NCBI GenBank assembly: GCA_018697195.1
Contig: CM031870.1
Span: 6,831,382 to 6,895,381, forward strand
DNA: 64,000 nt
Direction of reading: 5' to 3'
Source of the DNA: Certhia americana
Taxonomy: Eukaryota; Chordata; Aves; Passeriformes; Certhiidae
The translations under genes and the position numbers were made by a program. The notes beneath the pieces are model-generated. The model ran no database searches, had not been told where the DNA came from, and saw only the letters and a program-made list of their open reading frames with translations. This document shows positions 13,101 to 26,000 of this stretch, piece by piece; within the stretch, counting starts at the first letter, position 1, and each line of letters opens with the position of its first letter.

Positions 13101-16100
13101 AATTATTTTCTTTCCTTTTCTAATACTCACCAATCCAAATAAAAAAAATTCTCTGGTAATAAATAATTAAATGCTGAAAAATGTCCAGCCTTTAGGACCA
13201 CTAAGTAATTGGAGAGCTTTTGGGGAGATTGGTAGTGATGGTGAGGAATAAAAGAAAGTTCTTACTAAATATTCAGAGAAAAAACCAAGTGGCCTTATAG
13301 GTTTGCTTCTGATAGCAATTTCCCCCTGTTGTCCTGGAGGCAGGATATTGGCATTTTTGTCTACAATCTAGAATGAAAAACAATTCTTATTTTAGTCCAA
13401 TGGAAAAATTAACTCCAAACACAAATCCAACCAAACAAAAAATCCCCCATGACAGAATCTGAAGAGCAGTCAACAAACCTGAACATCATAAAGGGGAGCT
13501 GCTTTCCCCATTGATCCAGGTTTAATCTTCATTCCTTTAAAAACAGAGCAGATTATTCCCTGTAAAAATCAAAATCAAGCCAAAGTTTTGCAATAGAAAA
13601 TGGCTACATTCACACTCAATTCATTAAATGTAGTTTCTAGACTAATTCCAAAGTAAAGAATTAAGATTCATAGGATCCTGTATGTCAGTGCTGTATGGTA
13701 TGATAAGCAAAATCATTAAAGTCCCTGAAAGAATCCTGTTCCATTCTCTGTGAAAAATTCATGTCCTCTGCTAACCAGTCTTCTTCCCTTAGATTCAAAC
13801 TCTGCCCTCTTGACTGTCACTGTTACTTGGAATTAGCTTAAGGGCATTTGTGGAAATATCACAGCACATTCTCTCCCAAACCCCCATGTTTCTGTTAGGT
13901 TCTGTGAGGAGAACCATGAGAGGGAGTTCTTTCAGAGGTTACCAGGGAAGGGAATTACTGAAACATTCACAGAAAGGTGAGGGAGGAAACAGACAGTGTT
14001 CTAAAAAAACAAACCTTACAGCAAAAATAAATTCCAAAGATTTAATAGGCTATTGTCCCTACAGATGTACCAGTTCAGTCTGGCCATATACTTCATGGAT
14101 GTCCAGCCCAGTCTGGCTCTTCCACTGCTCCATGACTTCGGGGTTGAGCGGTTCCCCTCCACTCATGCAGTACTTCAGGTTCATGAATTTGTATCTTCAC
14201 AGGGAATTAAAAACAAGAAAGGCAATACTTAAATCTAGAGGGGGAGACTAGGAGCACACCACGGTAAACACCATGGGAGAGCTGTTTACTGGGAGAATTA
14301 GTGCCACAAAATGGGGGAATCAGAGGGGCCCTGATCCTTCTGCTCCTGACACACCAAGAATATTGCCCTGTGCTCAATGCTCCACATAAGTAGCAGGCAG
14401 AGTTAAACATGTGAAAAATAAAATATTTGCTGAAGTCAGCTGGGATTATAAATAACCAAATACCGATCTGCTGAGCCAGGGCCCGGATTGCTGACCCTCT
14501 GCAACAGGCCAAGTGAGAAAGTTCAAGAGGGAAGGAAGAACAATGTCAGGCAATGAGAGCTGGAGCATAGGGGTGAGGTACAACTGCCAAACAAATAATT
14601 TCCTCGCAGTTATGCTGCCATGCACTTTGTAGGATGAAGTCCTTTCCAAAGTGTGGACAAATAATGTGATAAACAAAATTTATGACAAATTATTTAACAG
14701 ACTCTCAGTTTCGTATTCACAAGTGCAGCAGCATAAGTCTCAAATTTCTGAGGGAAAAGATTAAATTTCTCTGTTTGAACAAAAAACTCAGCAAAACTGA
14801 TAATTTGTATGATGGTACTCTCATGAAGGTTATTTTAAACTAAATTATTACCTTATTTTGGGTCAAACAGTTAGATACAGGAGATGACTAAGTTTGGTTA
14901 GGGTAAATTAAACAGTAAATAATTTTTTTACATACTTGGAGAGATCATTTTGCACCAGCATGCGGAATAATGTTGGAGCACCGACCAGGATGTCAATTGG
15001 GAATCTGCACAGAGTCTAGAGGGTTAAACAACAAGAAGGACATGTGAAGCTCAGACAAAAAAAACTGCCTTGGGAATGTACAGTAAACAGGTGACACAGA
15101 AAGGAGAAATATTTGCCCCCAGTGTAAAAGCACTACACCCTCTGTTAGCTGAGGAACCCTCCTGCAGTTGCAATATGCAGAGATTGTATATTTGATTACA
15201 AAAATCCCATGCTAACATGTCTACCTGACACCAGGACCCCACAGCTTGGGGCATGGCTGTAATAGTTCCTGTTCTGTCTCCCTCACAGGGAGGTGTTCAC
15301 TTTCATCTTGGCTGGTGAGGGCAGAGAAACCCTTCATTTCTTCATTAATACCCACCGATATTTCCACAGTCACTAGAATGAATGGCAGGCATTTAATGCT
15401 GCTTTGGATTATTTTTGTTCACCTGCTCACCTGCTATAAGCAAAATGCATGAATGGGTTTGTCCCCTTCTGTATGCAATAAAAATGAAAGTAGGGGCTTT
15501 ACACAACAAATACAATATCTCAAACACTGCTATAAACACAACCTTCATGAAATATGTGGATGCTGTCAATAATTTTTTTTGGCATGCTTTCTGCAGGTGA
15601 ATACATTTCCATGAGTTTTTCCCTTACATTTAGGATGACTGCTGAGTCAGTCTCTGGTAGATTATGTATAAAGATGCACGATCCAAAAACCCAGGGATCA
15701 AAAAAAGATGCTATTGAAGTTAGTATCCATCCTGTGTCTGCTGTGTTCCATATCATGTCAGAGGGAGTCAAATCCAACCAGTACCTGATAGAACCAGGGG
15801 GAAAAAAAAAAAAAAAAAGAAAATATAATGAATATAATGAAAAGTACCCAGAAAGAGGGTAAGAGGTATTAATTGGAAGATTGAAACACTGGGATGATCC
15901 TAGTCCCTAGCAATTTGATGGGATTTTTACTCTGATTTCAAAGGGAGATGGGCTGGGGATGTAAACTAGTACTTACTATTAAGTAACTTTTTACAATAGC
16001 TCTAGTCTATGCAGCTTCAATTACCTTATGTTCAACCAGGCTTTACTCTTTCATACCTTTCACTTAAAAGCGGTCTGAAACCAAGACTACCCTGGGAATG

Positions 16101-17763
16101 TTGAGTCATCTTTGGATAACCTGTAGTTCCACTGGTAAAGAAGATAATCATTGGGTCTTGAATCCTTGTTTTGATACAGGAATGGTCAGCAGACTGGTTT
16201 CTGTGAAAAGGAGAATGTAATTACAGCTTTAATGGTTGATGTAAATGGGTGCTTGTGGAAATAGGTCTGCTTTGTCCTTGTGACTGCAGTGACACCAAGT
16301 CATACTTACTGGTACAGCTCAGTGAAGTTCATCCATCCCTCTCTGCTGCCTTTGGACACCATTAGCTTGGTTTTCAGGAGCTGGCACTGGGATGCCACTG
16401 AGTCCACTGCAGGAGCCAGTTTGTCAGTGGTAATGATGCACGTGGCCTTTGATGCCTGGAGTCGGAACAGTATGTCTTTGGCTGATAATTGGGATGTTCC
16501 TGGAATTACAACAATTCCTGGCAGAGAGATAAAATTAGTGTTGGCATTTTTTCTAAATCTGATTATTTTCTAAGAATCTAAGCTATTAATTATTCTCAAA
16601 CTGATCTCCAGTATGGATTTGCCCTGGTGTTCCTCAGCCAAACAGTTAGATTAGATTAATGCAGGTGCCTGTGCTCTCCTGTCAGGAATGAAATGTAGAC
16701 CTGTCTGGTGACTTCCATGTCTCTTCCCTGCCTTCTGGCATCTTCTTGCCCATGCATACCTCTCCTGTGGCCCCTAGTGAAAACCCTTGAGGACTGCCTG
16801 GCAGCTAGTCCACTCACTGGATTATTACACTGTTTTTCCTTGATAAACCATATCCATTCTTGATTCTCTCAACCAACTTGCAATGACCATTTTACCTCAC
16901 TGACCTGCTCGCAGACAAGCCACCTTGACCAGCCACCATTCTGGAATTCGTGGTAGGATCAGGATAAGCCTGTCTCCCTTCTGCAGTCCACATTCTTTAG
17001 TCAGCATATTGGCCACTTTCCGAGACAGGAACCCCAGCTCCTCAAAGCTCCACTTCACTTCTTCTCTTTCACCGTTTATCCACCAGAAAGCAGGGTTTGA
17101 TGGTCTCTTTCCAGCCTACAAAACATAGGAATTCAAACATAAAAGATTTTCTTCTGAAAGACCATGAAATAATAATGCACATACATCTGTAAATTACAGA
17201 AGATCTCAGTATTTAACTGGCATATTTGTTTTTTTCTTGTCCTTAAAGGATTGAGATTTGCTATTCATCAAGCTCAGGTATTTCCAATATATTCTTATTT
17301 TCTGAACCTGAAATGTTTACCAGGCTAACTGTCTCCAGACCCAAGTCCTAGTCTATTTCAGTTAAGGCTTATACTTAACTGAATTAATGGAGCATTAATG
17401 CTCCAACAAAATAATAATAAATAAAGCAAAAAAGAATGAACTTTTGTATAATTTCCTAATGTAAATTTGGTTTGACTATTGATTGTTTTTATAAAGAAGA
17501 AATCCCAGATTATTCCAAATGAAATTTAAAGTATTTCATTGGCACAAAAGAAAATCACTTACCTTTTCAATCTCAGACCATTTGTCCAGTACATCACTTG
17601 CAAAATTAAAGTACTTTGGTATCTCCTGTTTGCCCTGCCTGATGGACTCATACTGGGAATATACATCAGAGGAAAGCAGCCTGGCATGTCCATGGAAGGT
17701 CCTATTAGGAGGCTTCAGAGTCCACAAAAGTTTTAGACTCCGTAATTTAAACAGCAGCTTCAT
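10158..17763 (-). CDS. Medium-chain acyl-CoA synthetase, ACSM family, mitochondrial (ACSM5/ACSM4-like), 13 exons
   Basis: Minus-strand coding exons from the start: 17763-17563, 17115-16905, 16517-16310, 16200-16057, 15784-15628, 15015-14936, 14194-14071, 13559-13479, 13367-13266, 12902-12775, 12104-12005, 11170-11051, 10244-10158. They total 1743 bases, 580 aa plus stop, as usual for ACSM enzymes, with every phase matching and GT-AG introns. The basic N-terminus ([14 protein letters not shown]) fits a mitochondrial presequence. Key parts: AMP-binding loop TSGTTGYPK at about 229-237, YGQTE at 370-374, TGDRG at 453-457, and the catalytic C-terminal lysine in KTVTGK (Lys566). Family role: ATP-dependent conversion of medium-chain fatty or aromatic acids to acyl-CoA in the matrix. 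Position head to head with PDILT points to ACSM5, but the N-terminus resembles ACSM4 and other segments resemble ACSM3, so the member is left open. Confidence 0.95.
11775..11895 (+). mobile_element. CR1 LINE 3' end fragment
   Basis: In intron 12 of the ACSM gene. The stretch ctcagggacatggttta, then ggttggactcattgatct, then ttttccaaccaaaa and ccatgattct follows the 3' end of avian CR1 in the same order, ending in a degraded form of the ATTCTATG terminal repeat. It is short, 5' truncated and diverged, as most CR1 copies are. It is antisense to ACSM. Confidence 0.85.
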
Positions 17764-20700
17764 GGCAGAAGATTATGTGTCTAGATGCTGTAGACTATGT
17801 AAGAAAATTCCAGAATTGTTGCTATGAATACTGCAAAAAAACAAACAAAACCAAACCAACAAAAAAAGAAAAATAATATTGTGATTATCCAAAGATAATC
17901 CAGTTAAAATTAATGAGTTCTTCATTAAAGTCACTTAGGCTAGTCAGAGCCAGACTGATGATTTTAATACGGTAATTAAATGTTAAGTACCCTATTCTTG
18001 CTTTCTCATATTTTTATTTTTTAAATTAATTACCCACAACTCCCCATAGTAAAACACAACATCAGATGCTATTGTTTGCATTAGAAGAATGTGCTTGCTT
18101 CATACAATCAGTACCTGAATCTCTATTCATTTTTTTCTTTTTTGTGTGTTTCCAAACTACCTCCATCAAGAATCTCACTGCTTTAGCCTCAGCAGTTGCT
18201 GACTGATTCATCCATTCAGCACATCCATCCCAAGAACCTTCACTTCATTATGAATCTATTCCTTGAGTCTGATAGAGACTTTTCTTCTCATTTTCCTGAC
18301 CTGTCTGCTCCGAAGACAATGGAAGGTATCCAGCGATTTAATAAATGTTCTCATTGATGAATGGATGTCTTATCAGACAGTGAAGGGACACAGGAACTAA
18401 TGGTTGCAAACATAAGGAATACAGTCAAACCTGAAATGAAAGAAAATACATTTAAAACCAAGCAAGTTATTGGATGCTGTCTTGCTTGTAGGATGCCGAA
18501 GAATTTATGAAAAACAGCTTGATAAATAGGTTATTTGAACATGTGCAGCCATGTTTTTACACCCTAATATTTTATGTTCCTCCTTTTCTTGTATAGGGAT
18601 TTTGCACTGCTTTTCATTAGAATATTTGTCCTCTACTTTGTCAGCTGATGAATGAATCTCATATCTCATCTCTAAAATTGCACTTGCCAGTCCCTTTCTT
18701 AATATCTATGTCTGGATTCCTGTAAATTTTGTATTACTTTGCCAGCTTACAGAAATAAAATGCCACTACTTTTGAAGTGTTTTAGGAGACTATCACCTTG
18801 TCTTAAAACTGTCTCTGTAATTATGTTATGCCTTAAACCGGCACTAGATGGCGAGTCACACTGAATTTATGCACCAATAAAACTGATGAATCTCTGATTT
18901 ATTTTCTTATGTGTTCTATTTTCTTTGAGGGCATGGAATAAACACAAAATAGACAGTAGGTGAGCAAAGATGAAGTGCCAAAGACTTCCATTTGCTTTGC
19001 ACTTCAGCTGAAGTGTGCAGCTTGGGAAAAGATACATGTTGTAAAATAAACTTGCAAAGAAAGTGCCAACATTTCCAATTTCTCCTAGTCTTTCCTACAT
19101 AACATACAGGTGTATCTGGAAGAGACAGTATGGATAATGCCACAGGTATTTAAAGCCCAACCCAGAAAGTCAAGAAAATTGGATTTTCACTCACAGGTGC
19201 TGAATCATCAGATCAACTTGTTTTGAGTGTAATGAAGTCCTTAAGGATGTACCCATATGTCTAAGGCAATTTTCCCCCAATTCAATGAAATCAGCTTTGC
19301 TTTTAAAACTCTTTTGTGCCATGATGTTGTCCTTATTTAATAGCCAGCAGTACATTCCTTTCTCCCAGGGATACTACACAGTTTACTTTCACCTTTGTAT
19401 TATTTATTGCAAGTGTAGGTGTAGTGAGAGCTATCAGTGTTCAGTGCCAATAACTAACAGTACCTGGCATCACTCTGAAATCACTGTCTTTGTGAGGCAA
19501 ACCAGAGAAATTGAGCCAGAAGTGCACATGTGAGGCACATCTCAATGGCTCTTGACCACATATTTTAAAGAGTGTGAGTGGTAACTAAGCAGAAGGCCCT
19601 AGAATATTATTTATCCTGAATCCAATGTTTCTTGCTGACTGGACTGTGACTTCTGCAGAAGGCAGATTTTCCATAGCTCTCAAACTACAAAGTACAAAAG
19701 GAAAACAAATGACAGTTAGCACCGATGAAGAAATGCACAGAATGTGACCTTATCTGGTCTAAGTCTAAAAGAAAACATTGTTCTCCAGCAGTTCAGTTCC
19801 ACTAAATCCCACTTCTTTCCTCACTGCTAATCTGGCAGAACAGACTGTTATATGATCCTCCTTTTTCTGCAGTTTCCTTTCAGGACATAGAGGTTAGAAG
19901 CCCTTTCAACGATGGAGCCTATTTCCTGGCAGGAGGTTTCCAGGAGGGATTTGACAGCTATTTGTTTTAGTGGCTGACAGGGAAAAACAGCTCTCTCAGT
20001 AAATGGTTTTGTCATCCTACCTTTGTTCTGGGAGCCTTAGGCTGTGTTTTGAGCTTAAACACTGCCTGCTCAGCTCAAACAGGCCCTGTTAGTTTTAACC
20101 TGCAATTCTGAGAGATGCTTTTTAACCTTACTAGTATATTGCTTGAAAGACATCTTTGGAAAGGAGCCTGTTATGAAGAGACCACAAAGTCAAATGGGAG
20201 ACTCTTATCTTTCTGCTTTTTTACTCCTTTAGTACCTGATTGCTGAATCTGTATTTATGTGTGATCTTATCTTGCAAGCAGACTGAATACACAGCTCCTG
20301 ATTTCATTAGGCACAAGTACTAATAGAACAGATCTCAAGGTGCATTACAACAGAAAGCTTTTGAGACTGATAGAAAAGAGTTTGCTGGAAACCCAGCCCC
20401 ACTCACAGCAGTCAGTAAAACAGAATAAATTGCAGCAATATGCCCCCTCAGACAACGGAGGCACCACATCAACCCCCATAATGAACATTCCTTCTTTTTA
20501 GTGGTGCCCTCCTGGCTAAAAAGTCTGCTAAAGGCTACTCCTCAAGAAAAAGCAAGAGTCATTATTGTAGGAATTTCTTCTTGGTTCTACTAATTCAGAC
20601 CCACCTGTTGTCAAGCCAGCTCTGTCCTTCCTGGCACTGAAAAAATCACTATAATACCTGCTCTCCTCTACCAGCTACAGCTTTGCGGGTAAAGTTCACA

Positions 20701-21622
20701 AATTTCATCGGAGTTCAAAGGTCAAAGATGTTTCTGCTACAACTATGGACTGGCAGGTGTTTCCAGAAATACTAATTCCTTAGTAAATTGAAGGAATTCC
20801 AGAATCTCAATCTTTCTGTAAGATATTTTTTAAATGTTCTGAAAAGACTGTCTAGGGAGGCCTCATAGTTCGCATGCATAGTTGATAGCTATCCTAAGGT
20901 GAATTGTTGTATTTAGTTCCTTCGGATTGTTGCACAGAAAATTGTGTGAATTTCTTCTATTTCCATCAACAAAACCACTGAAAACAAATGGCAAAATCTT
21001 CTGGTTTAACCCATGAAGTAGTATCTCACTAGACCTACAATTTGACACTTAAGTACAGAGGAGAGCATCACAGACAAGACATCAAAGAGTTACGGACATT
21101 AAAATTACCTATGCAAAGAAATTAGAATTTCTTCCTGACTTCAGCACACTCTCAGTCAGATCCACAATTAGTAGATCCATAAGTGCAAGAGTCAAGCAAA
21201 CATTAGGCAGAGGAGCAGCTCACAAACACTCTCCTGGTACTTGACCTGCTGCTTTATCTGCAGTCCTGACCGGAGAAGGATGTCCAATTACACCATGTCA
21301 CTCTGAATCCACTAGTGTTTCTGTAGGTGTTTCCTTCTTTCACCTTCTCGCTAGGTTGTTTATTTACAGAAACAGTAAACCAAACTTCCCCATAAATACT
21401 TCTCCCCTCCCCCCTACAAACACTACTAAAGAAGGGGAAGTACTTAACTAATTTAATCTTCCCACGGAAAGGTGCAGTTGGCTCCACCAGTGGTAGACTA
21501 TTACTAACCTTATCAGCCTCTTGGTTTGGCTGATACAGCTGAAGACATTTGAGCAGCAAACCCTAGTGCTTAATGCTCCTTTGCTTCTTTCTTTCTCAGT
21601 ATCTGGATAAAGGCAGGACAAG
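17764..21622. other. Head-to-head intergenic region between ACSM and PDILT
   Basis: A 3.9 kb gap separating two divergent start codons; it should hold both promoters and any 5' UTR exons. On the minus strand a strong acceptor (pyrimidine tract then gcag, complement of 17831-17840) lies just upstream of the ACSM ATG, so the first coding exon probably begins at 17830 and a separate 5' UTR exon lies further up. On the + strand tttctttctcag ends at 21599, so the PDILT start exon may likewise begin at 21600 after an upstream non-coding exon. No CpG island is present, unlike THUMPD1, which fits tissue-restricted genes. Confidence 0.6.
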
Positions 21623-23014
21623 ATGAAGACACGTCCATTTTTCTTTCTTCTGTTGTTGTTTCTCACAGGTTTCCTGGCAGCAGACAGCATAAGCCCAAAT
21701 GAAGCAAAGCTAAAGAAAACCAAGCTCCCCAGAATAAAAAAGGAGAACCATGTCCTCTTGCTGAAAACAAGCAACTTTGACAGAGCATTGAAGGAAACCA
21801 AATACCTCCTGGTGAAGTTCTGTGAGTATCAATTTCCACTCCCTTACCCTGGTGGCTCTGCAGAGTGACTGATGTTGGGGCTCTCCAGAATGCTTGTTTT
21901 ACCATTGCTTTGTCCATAAGTAGTCATTCTTTTGGTTGCCTCCATGTATCTATTTCTGATTGTAACTACAGTAATTTATTCTTTTTTGGGGTGGTTAAAT
22001 ACCAGTTAAATACCTGCTACATAAGACAGTGTTGAGTTGGCATTCTTTGCTTCCAATGCCTAATTTTGTGAATATGTGTTTCACAGCAGTGATGGGTAAA
22101 ACACATTAAAAAAAACCAACCAAAAAAAGTTAATCAGAGAGTGCTTTTATCCCTCTTACATTTTTTTCAGCATTTTGTATGAGGTTTTTTGGATGGTATC
22201 TCTCCTCTGCAAGTATTTGGGCTTCAGGGACTCTCTTTTTACAATATTTTGATGTCTGTAGTTGCATTATATTGTTCTTTTTCCCTGAAAGGAGCACTTG
22301 ATTAGGTAGAGGCAGGTTTGTGGTCCTTCTTTTAGGCTACTGTTCACTCCTCCTGGGGAGAAAACTGGTGGAGCTTTTGAGAAACTAACTTTGTTATGAG
22401 ATCTGGCCATCAAGTACATCACAAAGGCAAAAGCCAAGAGGCAGATTCTTGTGATGTTACCCATCTGAAAGTTTAAATGCTGCATAATTTCCCATGCCAC
22501 AAACAGGGATCTGCACTGGCCAGCAGCTTGCTGGTAGCAGAAACCTTTGGTGTGCATAAGGCAGCAAAATATTTGTCTCTGTTGTTTGGGCTTGACCTTG
22601 CTCTGCTGAGCCAAACTCCCTGAGCTCAGTGCATGAGTCCCCTTAACCTTAAATTACACAAACACTTGCAAAACAATCCCCTGTGGAAGCAGGTGCCAGA
22701 CACAGGCACAAGATGAACCCCCAAACAGTTCCATATTAAGAAGGGATATTTGAAATTAAGGCAATATCCTAATTTTTCAGAAGTGCATCTAATTTGCTCT
22801 TTTGTATCACTACCAAATGTGGATTTTACTGCTACTAATAAAATAAATAGAATATAACATAAAATAATAGAATAGAATATAAATATTAACATATTATATA
22901 AAATAAAACATTTAATATTAATATATAATAATATGCACAATATAATAATATAGCAAGAAACAAAACTGATAATAATATAAAAAATAATTAATATAATGAA
23001 GAAAATAAAGATGA

Positions 23015-23064
<50 letters not shown>

Positions 23065-26000
23065 ATGTTGTAGTGTAGGTCAACCTGAAATGAAAACACT
23101 TCTATTTCCATCAACAAAACCTAAAATGCACTAGCAGACTCGGGAAACTAAAAGTATGTTTGGATCATGCCAAACATTTCATTAATCCTGAAACAAGGTT
23201 GTAAAACTTCACAGTTTTTTAAACTTTCAGAATAATAATATTAGAAAATTATTTAAAACATAGTGTTTAAAATTGTTAGATACTTCTGAAAGTGTTGAAA
23301 TTTAGGAAGATTTTGTTTAGAAATTTCAAAAGTGTTGAAATTTAGGAAGATTTTACTAATCGTAGAGGATTTCAAGCTATTTTCCAGATTCAATCTGCAG
23401 TTGTGAACTGTTTTATTTCTCTAAAGATGCATGATTTTGATGAAAAAATAACTTATCAGAAAAACCTTAGTCATTCTGTATTCTCATATTTGTAAAAGCT
23501 GTTTCAAAGCACAGGATATAAATGGCCAGGTCAGAGTAGAGTTTGTAGACAAACTTTCATAGTACTGGCAGAGATTATCAACAGTGAGATATTGCAACAC
23601 ACTTCAGGATTGCAACCAAGTATGAGTGGAAAACAGACGTGGAAAAATTCATAAAGACAGGAGATGGAGAAAGAATTTTTCAGAATATAATAGCCCAGGG
23701 ACTTGGTCACTCAAAGGATGTAGAGAACTAAATCTGGCTTCCTTGCCCCTTCTTCAGAGAAGAGTCTTGGACCTCTCTGATATGCCACCCCTCTCACACC
23801 TGGCTTCTTCAGAAGGGAAGGACAAACAGACTCTTCCATTCCCCACTGCATCTTCCAAAATACAGAGATGAAGCTCTGGTCCCCAAACACACCTTGCTCC
23901 AGTGATCCTCATCACTTTCTGTTTTAGATCAAAGGCCAACATGTCTAAGGGCTTACTGAAAACTCATGGATTGCCTTTCCCCACAAACCATAAAGGGATC
24001 TACAGTCCCTGGAAAGAATTATGGAATCACCTCCAAGAGTGATGAGCTCCGCAGCACAGATCCATTATCTGGAAATCACTGGCCTTCGTCTCTACAACTC
24101 CCTTTGGAGACATGCCACTAAAAAGCCTCTGGGGCAGTGAAAAAGTATCCTGCAGTGAGGCAGCAGGAAACCTAACTCCACAATGCTGAGTGAGCTGATT
24201 CATTTGCTGTAATAATTTCATTGCTACAGCACAAGGGGACTAAAGAGGGGACCTGCACAGAAAAGCCATAAAGCCCTAATCTTTATGTCCTACTTCTTAA
24301 AAGTCTATATAAATAAACTACTGGTGTTACCAAGGAGCTATTAAGGAAATTTAGATAATGTGAGAGAAAACAATATTGCCCAGACCACCCAGGAAATCTG
24401 TGAGGCTGCCAGGAATTAACTTCAGAAATCAAGAATGAATGTGAGACCTGAGATCTTTTCTTCCTGACTCATTAGAGATTACAGAGATATAAGAGTGGGA
24501 AGGAATCCCAGGGTTCCCAGAAGATAGGATTTCTTTTAATGCTGTACCAACACCAGAAAAGCTTGAGTACAAACTTTGATTCAAGACTCTACCTTAGACC
24601 ACCTATCAGTTGCAAGAAAACCCTAATGCTTTCCCTGTTGCATAATAATATTTACTTACCAGTTCTACAGTATTTGTCAGGTGAGGTCTGCTTTCACGTT
24701 TTCTGCCCAGCAACCCCTAAATCCTTCTAATAACTGTCAGTTCCGCCCTCACAGAGTCCCAGATCTGCCTTCCTTCAGGAAGGGTTACTATACATACATG
24801 CTGACTTTTGGCCAGGCAGTGTACGGATCCCTCTGGAGCTGGGCAAAGTTCACAGGGCAAGTACACAGTGTCACAGCAAAGCATTGTGCCAGAAATCCAG
24901 CACTCTTCCTCTCTCATCCCAGCTGTTTTGTGCAACAAGACATGTCTGAAAAGAATGCAAGCATCACCCAGCAATGTGTGAGTCCTGCCCATCACCTCAT
25001 CTCCACACTCAATTGAAAGTACTCTTCTGCTGCAGGCTGTGGCATCTCCCAATCCATGTTAAACTGATCTAAACTCCACACAAATGCTTATGAGCACAGG
25101 GAATTCAAAGCACTTGAATGCTTTGAATGTCTGTCACCAGCAGAAGATAGACCTTAGATCAGTGCTGCCTGCATGGGAGAGTTTCACTGTTTACATTACA
25201 CACTGCTTAAGTCCCTCTGTTGACTTTCACTGCAGAGAAAAGCAAATAACCACCATAAAAAGTCTCAATCACACTAACAAATACGCCTGTCACAGAGAGA
25301 ATAAATTTTGTACTCTCACAAACACAAACAGTAAAAACTCTGCTTTCAGAGCACATGCTAACACCATTTCCTCCAAATTATCAGAAGTCATGAAAAGACA
25401 CAGACTCCAGTGAATGTTTGATTCCACAGGTTTCTGAGAATGCCTGCTGCTGTTCTTTCCAGTGAAGTTTGTTAGATCCTAGATAAACATGGGGATAGAT
25501 AAACCTAAGGACAAGCACACAAGTGGTGCAGACATTGTGCTGCTGCTTTGTGTGCTGAGCATGCTCGCATTTATGAAAAGGTGATGTTTACCTTTTCTAG
25601 CAGAACATTTGTACATCAAGGGAGGCACTGGGTCAGGCACAGAATTCCTGCAACCTGTGACTGATGGCCTGTGCTGACATGATGATATTTAATAGGGCAA
25701 GATGAGGGTTACTCTTGAAGACAAACATCTCCTTTTTAAGGCACAAAAGCTGTAGGTGATGTTATTAAGAAGAAATTGTAGTTGCAACAGAATTACTTAC
25801 TAGCATGGCTCCCTCATGTAAGTGTCTCTCACACATGCTTATTCTAGTGAATTCTTACAATAATCCAAACTTAGAATAAATTCTGATGTTTGCATAGAAG
25901 AAAATCTCAAATAAACTTCAATCTTCAGTTAAAAAGTGGAGAAGTCAGCACAGGAGGTTATGGCTATATCTCACTCTAGAAGAGAAGGGGAGAATTCAAG

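Noticed and set aside
15520..15627. Extension of ACSM exon 5 past 15628 in frame (VREKLM...)
   Set aside because: A consensus donor gtaagg follows VILN and the next exon continues TLCRFPID as in other ACSM proteins, so the extension is intron.
15554..15862. 102-codon + strand frame over ACSM exon 5
   Set aside because: Antisense shadow of the ACSM exon at 15628-15784.
22626..23117. 163-codon minus-strand frame with a run of serines
   Set aside because: It is produced by the (ACT)n microsatellite and the AT-rich block; no other coding signal.
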